Source: Setaria digitata
Lineage: Eukaryota; Nematoda; Chromadorea; Rhabditida; Setariidae
DNA length: 64,000 nucleotides
NCBI GenBank assembly: GCA_003640385.1
Contig: RCAB01000002.1
Span: forward strand, 62,001-126,000
Reading direction: 5' to 3'
Shown one piece after another: positions 22,361 through 33,963 of the stretch. The notes under the pieces were generated by a model. That model did not search any database. It worked only from the letters and a program-made list of their open reading frames with translations, and had not been told where the DNA came from. Position numbers and translations under genes: made by a program. Numbering within the stretch: position 1 is the first letter of the stretch; each line of letters opens with the position of its first letter.

Positions 22361-25300
22361 TCTAGAAGATTTTACGACAAAGTAATGCAAAAGATTCGTA
22401 CTGGTGATCGTACTGGTGGTCCACCAAATCTGTCCTGAATGACGACACTGATCATTGTGCTTTGGCGTCATCGTTTAAACTTCCACGGCTATTGCAAGCC
22501 TGTCACAGATCCAACTTTCAGATTAGTTGTTGTTGGACCAGAAAATTCGGTTAATGACGACACATGGTAAGTGTATTCGAAGTGTGATACCATTTATTGT
22601 TGAAAAAAGTAATTTATTGACTACAAACATGACTAAGAAAGAGGAGTTTATTATTATTAAAATCAGGGCTAAATTTAATTACTGAATGTATGAAATATTA
22701 AAGCTCATATTTATGTGTTCCGTTTTGTTACAGAACATTTCTGACTTCATTCTTACTAAATATTTGGCTTAGATCTTATTCAGTCTTTTGCAGTGTTGAT
22801 GTACACTATCAAATCCAACCAGCATTTGGATCACGTGACCACTGTCATGCATTACTTATAGAGAAAGTTCGGGAACTCGTCTCAAATTACGGCTTAACTA
22901 GAAGAATTATTGTTACTTTTGAAGCCGAATTGCAACATCTGATGGCTAAAATTAGGTTACAGATTCAATACTTCGTATAATAATAAATAGAGATTTGACT
23001 AAACTAGCTAATATTAGCTAATATTTTACCTGAACAATGCTGCCGTCCATGTTTTTACGACTTTTAGAACTGAATTTAATTTTCATACCACTTTAGTTTA
23101 GGTAAAACAAGCTATTGTTTTCTACTCGTATTGGCTTTTCGTTTTTATTTTAGGTTTGAATTAGGTATTGAGGGACTTCTGCCTGACCATGTGGAGCAAG
23201 TTGTGCATATGAAGGAAATGAAGCTTATTGCTAGGAGGAACGGTCTTATGACTTTGAGGTATGGTTCTGTTTTTTCGTGTTCAAATTTTATTTTTAAATT
23301 AATTCAAATTCAAGGCACACATAAATTTTACTTTGATAGAAATACACTTAAATTAGTCATAATTTAAGTAGCGAATTTTGTTTTAGTTGAAAATTTATTA
23401 ATTTTCTTGATCATATTTTACCGAATGAAGAATTCTGCACTTACTTAAAAATATTTTCTTGATAGTCCAATTTGAAAAACTTGCAAGTTTCATGGGTTTA
23501 AGATTTTTATTTTATAATGTTTCTTTGTGTTTTAAAATAAGTGTGCCATTTCAAGTGAAGTTTACTTGACTTGTTATTTGTACTTACTGTACTCTTTTTC
23601 AAATCATGAAAACGTTTAGTCTATTCTAAATGCAAAGCCGCTTCACATTATTAGTTTTGAATGACAGCATAAAGTGCGAGACATTTTTCTCAAAACTTTT
23701 GACCTAAATTGCAATGTATTATTTCTTGTGTTGCAAGAATGCTCATTCTTAGAAGCAATTTAAAAATCACAATGCTTAGCTTTCATATCATAGGAAACTT
23801 CTTCGAAGCATATTTCAGTTTTAAATAGAGACTTTGATGTGTACTCTGAGGAAAATCTTATACTTTGTGTTCAGTATGGCTACTTATTTTTCTTTTTCTT
23901 CAAACGAAATACAAAATTAATGTAGGTTTGGATCACTACAATTATGTCTTTATGATTGCAAAAAGTTTAATTAATACTCGAAGTTTTCAATAATTTGAAA
24001 CGAACTATTAAAAACACAAATGTAGACAAACAGTGATCTCCTTGAAAGCTGAGCCGTCATTGTGGTTAAAACGTATTGCTACACAGCTGGATGGATTTCC
24101 CGTTTTTGTCAGATCGTGTGCGTCGAAACATGGCCACAAAATTACTCGATATTCAATACATGATTGCGATGAAATGTATTCTTGGATTAAGGTGACTCCT
24201 GATTACTTTTCTTCACAATTTCTTTTCTCACGAATGAAAATCTGAGGCAAAATAAAAGAATTTCATTTTGTTGACAGATTTCTAAATGTTCCTTCTTTAA
24301 CAAAATTTTCAAAAAAAAGCTGCAAAGTTAAATTTAGTGCGAGTAATCTGCACAGCTCTGATTGTTCAAATATGTTCATTAATTTCTTAGCATATTTGAG
24401 CAATTCATTTTAGCGCAAACTTGAAGTAGATAACAAATACGATAGCGAGTTTATTGTGGAAGAATGCTTACGAAACGGTTATGAATTTGTGTCATTGTAT
24501 TCCAGTTCGGGTTTCATTTGTAAGCTTTATTTTTTCCATTTACTTTTGGATGGGCTTGAAATGCCAGGATTTGACTAAATTCAACAAATCTGGGAAGGTT
24601 ACCAGCGCAGATTATCAGTTTACAGATTATCAGTATAACTAATTATCAGACCATAAAGATTAGTATAGCCCTTGTCAAATAAAGTTGGGAAGTTTCAGGT
24701 ACCATAGCAAGAATGAGCACAGAATGCACATTGTTGGAAAGTATTCGAGATCAGAAGCCTTATGCTTATGAATACCTTACAGTGGATCAAACACGAGATA
24801 TTTTACCAGGAGTGGAATCATTTGTGTTAAGAACTGCAAAATCACTTCCAGTACTGCCGAACTCATCATTCGTATTCATCAAAGGCTTTTATAAGGTTTG
24901 CTTGCCCATCAGCTGGATAATTGACGATATTTTAATTTGCACCACTTACCCTCTTGTAATTAGGCCAACCAGCTACCGCTTGAGTGAGGCGTTTCACACA
25001 TGAGTCAAGCACAGTAAACTGCTACTACTAGGGTAAGCACTACTGCTTACAGGATTTCCGTGATGTTTCTACGACAGTCATGAGTCACTGACAACCCAAC
25101 CGCAAGTGGATGAGAAATTAACTTCCCAGGTACCACCAGCAGTATAAGACGAGTCATTATGCCACATTTCAGAATCATAATGACATTTATTTATTGGGAA
25201 CTTATCTGCAACCACTGTGCGATTCTCACAGACGACTGATCGAGGCAGCGAACCACGGAGTGGGTTGGGAAATTCTTCTCCTAAACTGCATGGCGGAAGT

Positions 25301-26002
25301 GCTGCAGGTAACAAATAGTAATCTTCAGAAATGTGTGTGAAACAATAAAACTCAGCACTTCAAAACCATTCCAGACAGTGAACCATCCGTATGAAGCGGA
25401 AAAATCAACGAAAATTCATCATGTATTGGTGAATTTTCCAAGCATAGAAGGTGTTTTGCTACATCAAACAAATATAACAAAAAGAAATTCCGACATGCGT
25501 GTGATCTGGAAAGCTTGCGAAGGACAAGAGCTGACCAGCTGCACATCTTCGGACGACAATATTCTGCAGGTTCTATCCTATCACTACTTTTCATTATTGG
25601 GAGTTTATCACGATGTAAACAAATATTCCTTTATTTAGGTAATTGACAAACTGGGATTCATTTCCTAGTCATACATCTGTAGGTGTACACTGGACTTATT
25701 AAGTTGGTAAGATTTTTCAGATATTCCTTTCGAACCCAAACAGAGCTGAAGTTATCGCAGATGTTCGGGATTTGATAGAAAATACCTATATTGCTATTGA
25801 TCGTTTGACCGATAAGCATACTTTTTGCCGTGATATACGACAAAAGGGCAGCAATCAGCTTACTCGAAGCTTGACAACTTTCGATTAATTCCCAGAAGAT
25901 TTGACGAACATCTTTATTAGTGCTCAAAATATTTCTCGCAGTGCTTCAGAATTCCACAGGACACTATCCATGATATTGTTACATTTACATCCTGAATATT
26001 AA
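22361..26002 (+). pseudogene. ATP-grasp-like ligase gene with several in-frame stops
   Basis: Exon chain with matching phases: about 22361-22566, 22794-22955, 23154-23258, 24026-24191, 24414-24519, 24699-24895, 24964-25032, 25053-25307, 25375-25569, 25721-25888 (or on to 26002). The middle exons read like an ATP-grasp nucleotide-binding fold: PVFVRSCASKHGHKI, CDEMYSWIK, then FIVEECLRNGYEFVSLY, matching the xEExxxGxEF pattern of D-Ala-ligase/carnosine-synthase-type enzymes. The otherwise open frame is broken at 22436-22438 (TGA), 24985-24987 (TGA), 25015-25017 (TAA), 25089-25091 (TGA) and 25119-25121 (TAA), and the open frame also continues 37 codons past TAA 25886-25888. Some stops could be avoided by skipping 24964-25032, entering at 25172 and starting at ATG 22439. 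A functional shorter isoform is therefore not excluded. Substrate unknown. A candidate AATAAA lies at 26093-26098. Confidence 0.55.
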
Positions 26003-27446
26003 GTTGTTTTTACAGCCTGTAAAGCGAAAGCTCACTGAGAAATAATTTATATGAAATTACTGACACTGTAGTAAGTTGCTTAAATAAAATTCTCCTAGTA
26101 AATAATCAGCTGTGAGATAGTGCGAAATTCGGAATTTAAAGAAATAAGAATAACAATGATTTTAAAAGCATTGATATATGCTTGAAAGTTCACACTGCAG
26201 CCAAGTTGTTTTAGGATTCTCTTTCATAGAACTGCTAGTCTCACGGTAAACGGTCAGTGCAAAAGAGATGATAAAACAATGTATATTTTACTTTGTGTGA
26301 GAACTGAAAACGCTTTGAAAAGTACGGATTGGAGACAAAAATTAAAAAAGAAAAGAGAACAAAATAAGAGGATAAATTACTTCTTTTCTGAAAACAGTAA
26401 AAGGTGAAAGTATATGACATATGTATGAAAATGAGTGGAGGAAAAGAAAATTACTAGAAACAGGAAACTGGTAAAATGATAATTCCAAAAACCTCCACGT
26501 CTAAATATTGTTTTAACACTTACAGAATAAACTCATCCGAACATACAAATACGCCTTTTCTCAACCTGCAATACTATATAGATCATAATATATGACATAG
26601 TCACTAATCCTTAATATTTCAGACTCTACATTGGCTAATCACTGGATCTAAAAAAAACTAAGTTTGAAAGGATATAAATACTTCTCTGGTGAGAGTGGAA
26701 GACTACAACTGTAAAAAAGATTATAACTGAACAAAGCAACTGTTATCAGAAAATTGCTCAAAGAAAGATGAAGTGTACCTAGTTACTCATTCGAAAAATG
26801 AACTGCTCAAATTTCACAATAAAATTTCGACAATCGAACACCCGCAAAAATATAGTGCAAGTATGCAAACTTAAATCTACAGATTATAAAAGTGATCACA
26901 CAAACTGATATATAATGAATTCTAATCTCATAAAATTTCCTTTCATAACAAACGCTTTTCTTTTGAAACGACTAAGATAAAAGCATGCCAAAAACATTCG
27001 AAGTGGACATACTGATACAAAATATTATATTCTAATTTCATTCAAATAGGATTAAATAAGGATAATATCAGACCATAACGTAACAAAAAAAGTTTCTTAC
27101 TTTCCCTATGAGCATCAACAAGGCGAAATTCCGATAGGTTTAAGCAGACATCACGAAATGAAAAGAACTGAAAGCCAGTGCAGAAAGTTGCTCTGTGCAA
27201 AAGAAATGAGAGATTTCCAACATCGTGCCTACTATGAATAAAAAAGGAAAAAATGTGTAGAACCTTCAAACTTTCTAAAATTATAGCTATCAATGAGGCA
27301 GTTACAAATAGTTTTAAATTTAATTAAATCAAAAAAAAAAATTCCTAAGAAGATAAAAAATAAGGAAAAGTGCAGTATTAGCCGGAATATCTAAATTTTT
27401 TATTGGAAACACCCGAAAAGGAGAATAGTTTACATAAAAAAGAACC
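26003..27446. other. Convergent intergenic spacer
   Basis: Non-coding spacer between the ATP-grasp-like locus (+) and striatin (-). AATAAA at 26093-26098 (+) and the minus-strand AATAAA (TTTATT at 27399-27404, about 45 bases past the striatin stop) are plausible polyadenylation signals. Nothing else is supported. Confidence 0.5.
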
Positions 27447-30400
27447 TTACGATTCAGAAGTACTTCCATGTAAGTATTTTTGAGAGCTAAAAACTTTTGC
27501 AAGGGCGTCGGCGCCAGCAGAACCAATCAAAGGCCTACTTGGATGAAATGCAACCGTCATCACAGCGCTATCAAATTTCTTACGGTGAGCCGCAATTTCC
27601 TAAAAACAAAAGTGGAGTCGCATTAGGACAACAGTACTTTAACTTATGAAAATGAAAACTGACTGGTTCAGTTGTTAATTAATCTAAATAATAAAGGGTA
27701 ATAATCGGCATGATTTTCCTTCTTTTAATTTTGGCAGTAGCTTTTTTAAATTTTAATTTAATTCAACTTCAGCACTGAGTTACCTGTAAACAAATTCTTT
27801 TCTCCATATTCCAAAGGCGTAGAGAACCATCATGACTGCCAGAAAGCAAATAGAGTCCATTAGGGTCAACAGCTAAACATGAAATAGCTTCAACATGTGC
27901 AACGGTCCCATGAATCATTTTGCCTAAAAAAGAAAACCTGAGACGGCGAACTCCGGTTAGTTTCAGAAATCTGGTTTAACTTATGTGATTCTTTCAGTTA
28001 GCAATTTATCGAAACCATAAAAAAGGAATAACTTATAGATTACTTGAATCATGCAATGGTGTAAGGTGGTATTGCACCGAATAGCATTATTTTTTAAAAA
28101 GATGGAAAAATGATCATTAGTAGTGAATGAAAAAAAAAGAAATTAAGCGAAGATTTCATGTTCAAGGTAATCAAATTTTCAAGCAAAATAAAATCGTGAA
28201 TACCAGTATTGTTGTCAAAATAGCGTATTTTGCGATCATTACTAGCAGTTAATGATACCGACATCGTTGGATGAGACAAAATTTTCGTAATCGTTCCAGC
28301 GTTTTCTGAAACAATTGAGGAATAAAACTGATATTGATCGTATTTTATTTTCGGAAAAACAATGTCAGAAAAATGATGAGAATAGTGAAAGTCTGTAACA
28401 AATACAAATCAAGTCTAAGGAATCTTTTCTCAACGCAGAAATAAATAAAAGGAATTTAAATAATGCTGACATTAACAGAAAGGACGGACATAAAACGGTT
28501 TATAACATACCATCACCGAAATCAAACGATAGTACATTACAACCAGTCTCGATATCAATGATTGAAGCATATGATAATGTATATGCTGCGAGCAACTGTT
28601 GTGGCTCAGTTGAGACAAAATCAACTGATGTTGGCTTAATATTTGGAAGTGCAGCACCATAAGATTTGATAAGTGCATCCGTATTTCCTTCAAGATTTGG
28701 TAGCAGTAACTCAAATATTATAACAGTATTTAACTGACTTCTGAACTTGCTAAACGATAAGCACATCAACACTGATTATTTTACAGCTGCGCCTGCAACT
28801 GTTGCTTAATGCAAGAAAACAAAAGCGAATTTATTAGCCCTTTTGATAATTAAAAAAAAAAAGATCAGAAATGTGTCGTATTTCATTCAAGGTACCGAAA
28901 GCTGATAATCATATAGCAATGAAAGCTGTTGATATAGATTGACAAAGAGATCACATACAAATTTCTAGAGGAAAACTTACCTGGTTCCCAGAGTTTAATA
29001 GTTCCATCAGCAGAAGCACTTACAAGGCGATTATCGGATGAATGAAATGCAACCGACCAAATTGCGCTGCTATGCCCTCTTAGTTTCTCGCACAGCACTT
29101 TTGAATCTACAAAAACGATTTTTATGATCAGTTGCAATAAAAAAATTAAAGAACTTTCTGATGAAAACAGTGCATATTTTTACAAATGAGTACATGTAAG
29201 CTAGCCCTCCGTGACTGTGATAATTAAGATGCATCACTAATTAAAGGAACTGCAACCAAGATTTCTGCTCTCATCCGTACAATTCCAATATATATGGCAG
29301 AACTTTAAACAAAAAACTTAAAATAACTTTACGGTTTAGGTCAAAAAGATCAAAGTCATACCGTACGGTTCATAAATATCATTATTAACTGATGGAACTG
29401 ACCAACAGCACACAACTCCATCAAAACCACCAGTGTAACACATGTCACCAGTCGGCGACATATCCATTGAAAGAATTGGCCCACTGAAAAAGAAATACAC
29501 ATAGAAAAAAAGACGCCTCAGTAAGAAACAAAGTGCTATCCATATTTCAACCAAAATTTACCTATGCCCACGGAAAGTGTAAGTTGGCTCTAGTTCAGTG
29601 ACTGCGGATTGTGAATGTGACGAGATTTGATCTGGAAAAGCAAATACTAATACGTTTTTTAAAAGATTACATGAAAAAGATTTCGTGTGCTGAGATCGTT
29701 TTATACATACATTTCTGAGTACAAATGCTTTCGAAAATTCGAAAATTGATCCAAACAACACTTTGTGCCGAAAGAGAGAACAGAAAACTAGCCACTTACT
29801 TCCTTTTAAATCTATTTTCACACTGCTACCCCCAAGATTCCAAAGCTTCGCCGTGCTGTCCTCGCTGGCAGTAATGAGTACCGGTTCAACGGGATGAAAT
29901 TGCATGGCGCGAATACTATCGAAGTGAGAGCGCAATGTAAATTTCAAATTCCATCTAATATTAGCAGTATCTTCATCTGGCTGAAATATATCTCGGAATT
30001 TTCCAGTGGACGAAGTCCCACTGGAAAAAAATATTTTATCAAAAGACCTCATTCTTTCTTTTGATAATAAAATCATATTTAGTTTTAAATTTCAAAACTC
30101 CGAAAATTTTTGAAAATGATAAAAATGGAAAAAAGAATGTACACCAACTATAATGAAATCATCTTTAATGTCAACGTTTCCTTCATCAGCAATTCCAAGA
30201 GCTGCGTTGATATCCATAAACTCACGTTTGCTTTTGCCACCGAAAAACTGTTGGATATCATCTGTAAAATGAAAAAAATAGAAAATAAAAAATAAAAAAA
30301 GCAAGCGATAGATTTGCAAATACACTTAGAGAGAAAACCACACAGCAGAAGTACATGCCGTTGAATTGTACTGCATTTTACTTTCCCAAATAATTTATGT

Positions 30401-33400
30401 ATTGTGGGTCTACACGAACGGAGCAGCGAAAGCAGATAGACAAGTTATTTCTTTTTTCTTTTTTTGAAGGACAGAAATTCAAAAATACCGAAAAAAATTT
30501 ACCGACGGAGACTTCTTTTTTGATATCATCTGATCCTAAGCGAAGTTGATGTGATGAACTTTTACCGGATGAAGAATCTCCTTGACTATTACTTCTTTTC
30601 CTTTCTTGTTCCGATCTAAAACAATGCACTTTCTGAATACACTATATTTTGAAATAATTTCTAATAAAAGGCAAATAATGACAAATTTACCTGAACTTTT
30701 CTTTCATTTGATCAATAGCATGCTGATTGATGCTCCATTCCCCGCTTCCTTCTGGTCGTTTTTTGGCACCGCCCACTTTCTCATCTTTTAAAAATGAAAA
30801 TTCTCCTAGCGCGTCCACTGTTTCCGGATCAAGAGAATCTTTTTTATGTCCTTTCCTTCCCTTTTCATCATCTTCCGAATCACTACAATCGCTGTAGCTA
30901 AGAGTAGTGCTCAAACATATTCCTTATATTTGAATTTAAATATGCTTTACAAAAATTGCATGAAATTCAAGAGAACAAGAGCATTACCTATCATCACTTT
31001 CAGCTGGTGCTGAATTATCTCTTTTCTTTTTTCGGAGATATTGTGCAGCTTCCATGACAGCCCGATCAGTATCTTGAAGGCCTTTTACGGCACTTTGCTT
31101 AGAAGCGCTGCAACAAATAGAATTATACTAGTCCACCATTTTGGTTCATAGTACTGAAGCTAAGAGAAAAAAAAAAACTATCTAACAGTTACTACATAAA
31201 ATATAGTACAACTTACAATAAATAAATATAAATGCAATATATGCAATTACAAACAATGCATGAGTTACACTGAAAAGATAATATAACTTGGAAATCTTCT
31301 TACCTATTAGGATCAGCTTGCCAATCCGAATTTGGCATCAATCCTAACAAGTTTTTAGCTCGGAAAGATCGGACATCCAAGATTGTTTCACTATAACCAA
31401 TTTCCTAAAATATAGTGTTAAGATATGAATTTCACAAAGTGCTACTTTTCTTCAATCTCTGAAGAGTTCATTATCGTAAATCTGTGTTGCTGCTCTAACC
31501 TGAAGGTACTGCCTCAACAAAGCTCTTGCATTACGAAAACTGGAAGCGCTATTACACTGCGAAGAATATGCATCTACGTCAAGAGAAACTTGTTCAGCAG
31601 TTTCTGAAAACCGACATAGTTCGGATAAAATGTAAATTCATTTTTCTCGTATCGGATCAAAAACATAAATTACTTGAACATATTTGAATATTCCGCATCA
31701 TCCTTTAAGCTAAAACTCAGCTCTTCCCACAAATTATTTACCTGCTGCTTCATCTGGATTTATTTCGCCTTCTGGCTTATCTTGACCACTGTGGGTTAAT
31801 CGGTAATTTTTAGCTCTGAAACAACAAAACAATACTGTTCGTGAATTAAAACTATACGTCCTTCACAAACAAACCCTTAGTAATTGAATAAGGTAAATGT
31901 TACAAATCGGCATCTAAATATGATTTATTTCTTGGAAAATTTCTTCATTCAAAAAGTAATTAATTAATTAGGCTTTTCTTCTTACTATAGTTTAGGAAAC
32001 AATATATCTTAAATCGTGGTCAGTGTAGCGATCAAAATCTAAATACATTGTTATGTATCCTCATAATAGATTGCATATTATACATTGCAAAACATATACT
32101 ACAAATGTTTTATAAAGATAAAAGAGGAAAACTTTCAAACAGTGATAAATTTGATAAGAATCCAACCGTTCCTGTTTTAAACTGTATTCAAGCATTTTTA
32201 TCCGTCGAATTAGATCGGCCTTTAAATTTTCCTGTCCCTTCCTCTCACCATGAAGAAAGCTTATTCGTGCCTACAAACTATGATATACAGCACCAACAGC
32301 ATCGCTATGCATTAAAATATGTTTTCCTTATATATACATAAGCTATGTGTAAAGCTTATCTATATCACTTATCATCTAAAATACTTTTTCCCCGACTTGA
32401 GGGAAATATAAACTTTTCTTTTACTTTCTGGGAACAAAAGAGCCAATGATATTAAAACAGATTTTCACGACGAGCTCGATACAAGCTTTAGTATATCAAG
32501 CTTTCTTAAAAACCTGTAATTCAGCTCTTTCCATCTCCCACTGCGCGCGATCCATTTCATAACGACTCCATTCATGTTGCAAATAATGCAACACACCATG
32601 CATTGTGTAGGGTACTTTTCGTGACTATAATATCGTTCATTCACTTGTGGATAGATAACAAGCAGAAATCATATCAATTTAAGGTCTTAACAATATGAAG
32701 CGATATGGAATTTTTCCTTTTCACAATCAAGTGAGATTCTAAATCAAAGAAGTTGCATACGTTAGTATGTAAAGAAAATGTTATCTACAGAAAATGTATT
32801 AAGTTTTACCTAAAGTTGTCAGCAAACTCTAATCTATAATTTTTTCGTCAGAGAAGCAACTTTACCTATGAAGATTTAGTCAGTTTTCATTTTGCTCATT
32901 TACTCGGTTTTTTAGGCGTTTTTATTTTTTGTTTTTTGATTTTGTTTGGTTTTTTATTTGTTTTATATGCAGTTGTGTAAGTTTAGTTTTTTTGGTTTTT
33001 TTTTGAATGATTTTGTTCATCAGGGTTTTCAATCTAGGGTTTTTTTAAGTTTGTTTTGTTTTTTTTTATTTTTGTTTTGGTTTTTCCTATTTTTAGTCCT
33101 TGGGCCAGCGTTGGATTTTTGTTTTTTATTACTAATTTTTCTTGGCTTGGTGTTCGTACTTTTACTTTGGCTTTTGAAAATTTTTTGGTGTTAAGAAAAA
33201 AAAAAAAATGAAAAGAATTGGTAGAAAAAAAAAAGAAATATTCACCTGTTCGTCTCCTTTACAATCTAAAGCGTTTGAATCTTGTTGGACATCATGTAAA
33301 GGATATTCACTACTTCCCATGTCTTCGTTCACTTCTACAATAACGGATATAACGCGCTCACTTTAATGTAAATACTAAAAAGAATATCCCAAGAATATTT

Positions 33401-33593
33401 CAGTATTTTTAGAAAATATATTTTTGCTTAATCGTAACTGTTTTTAACAGTTTTAAAGAGATCATACATAACGAACAATTAAACTTCATATGGAAAAAAA
33501 GTAGGAAATTGTAAAACTTGTACCAGTTCCTCTTGGTGTATTAACAATGTTGGATTCTCTCTGAGCCAAACTCGAGCTACTGATGTTAACCAT
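27447..33593 (-). CDS. cash-1: Striatin, WD40 scaffold of the STRIPAK complex
   Basis: Nineteen exons, about 756 aa: 33593-33524, 33334-33246, 32624-32514, 32270-32167, 31815-31742, 31603-31500, 31404-31304, 31107-30988, 30891-30691, 30615-30503, 30261-30149, 29980-29800, 29631-29562, 29483-29362, 29106-28981, 28687-28511, 28305-28204, 27923-27784, 27599-27447. All phases close. The start MVNISSSS is the first Met before a donor. Exons 3-4 carry the striatin signature YTMHGVLHYLQHEWSRYEMD and the coiled coil (ERKGQENLKADLIRR), about residues 54-130. An acidic Ser-rich linker follows, and from about residue 405 come WD40 units (LRSHFDSIRAMQFHPVEP, LRGHSSAIWSVAFHSSD, GSHDGSLRLWN). Striatins are regulatory (B''') subunits that bring PP2A to GCKIII kinases. 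The acceptors of exons 12 (29980 or 30020) and 16 (28687) are less certain. The symbol follows the C. elegans orthologue. Confidence 0.93.
32885..33215. repeat. T/G-rich low-complexity tract in striatin intron 2
   Basis: About 300 bases made almost only of T runs broken by G (TTTTTTGGTTTTT units) on +, so the transcript is A/C-rich here. It sits in the intron between striatin exons 2 and 3 and explains the Phe/Leu-rich open frame on the other strand. No unit of fixed length is evident. Confidence 0.7.
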
Positions 33594-33909
33594 CGCCTAC
33601 CAACATCACAAATTTCACTTCTTAATTAGTTGCTTTCACTTCTTTTCAAAGTGACTAAAAAGATATCCGGTCTTTCCAAAATTTCTTTCCACCACTGGAT
33701 ATGCAGGAAGCACGAGGACTGAAGAATAAATTCTCGAAAAAATTGAGACAAGGAGCTTAATTTTATAACTTGCAACATTATCATAAATTTCTACATCACT
33801 AGAAGACTTCGCAATTAAAATATGTATTGATCGATTCAAAACAAATAGCTCATAAAATATTTAAAAAAGGACAATGCATTCGAACACTAGAACCTTTTAA
33901 ATCCCAGAG

Positions 33910-33963
33910 TTTTTCATTGATTCGTCGAGGAATAAGTGGATTCCTTGACGAATCAATGAAAAA
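33910..33963. repeat. 23-bp near-perfect hairpin upstream of striatin
   Basis: Left arm 33910-33932 and right arm 33941-33963 pair at 22 of 23 positions; the one exception can form a G-U pair in RNA. The loop is 8 bases (TAAGTGGA), and the arms contain CATTGATTCGTCGAGGAA. It lies about 320 bases 5' of the striatin start codon. Confidence 0.9.
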
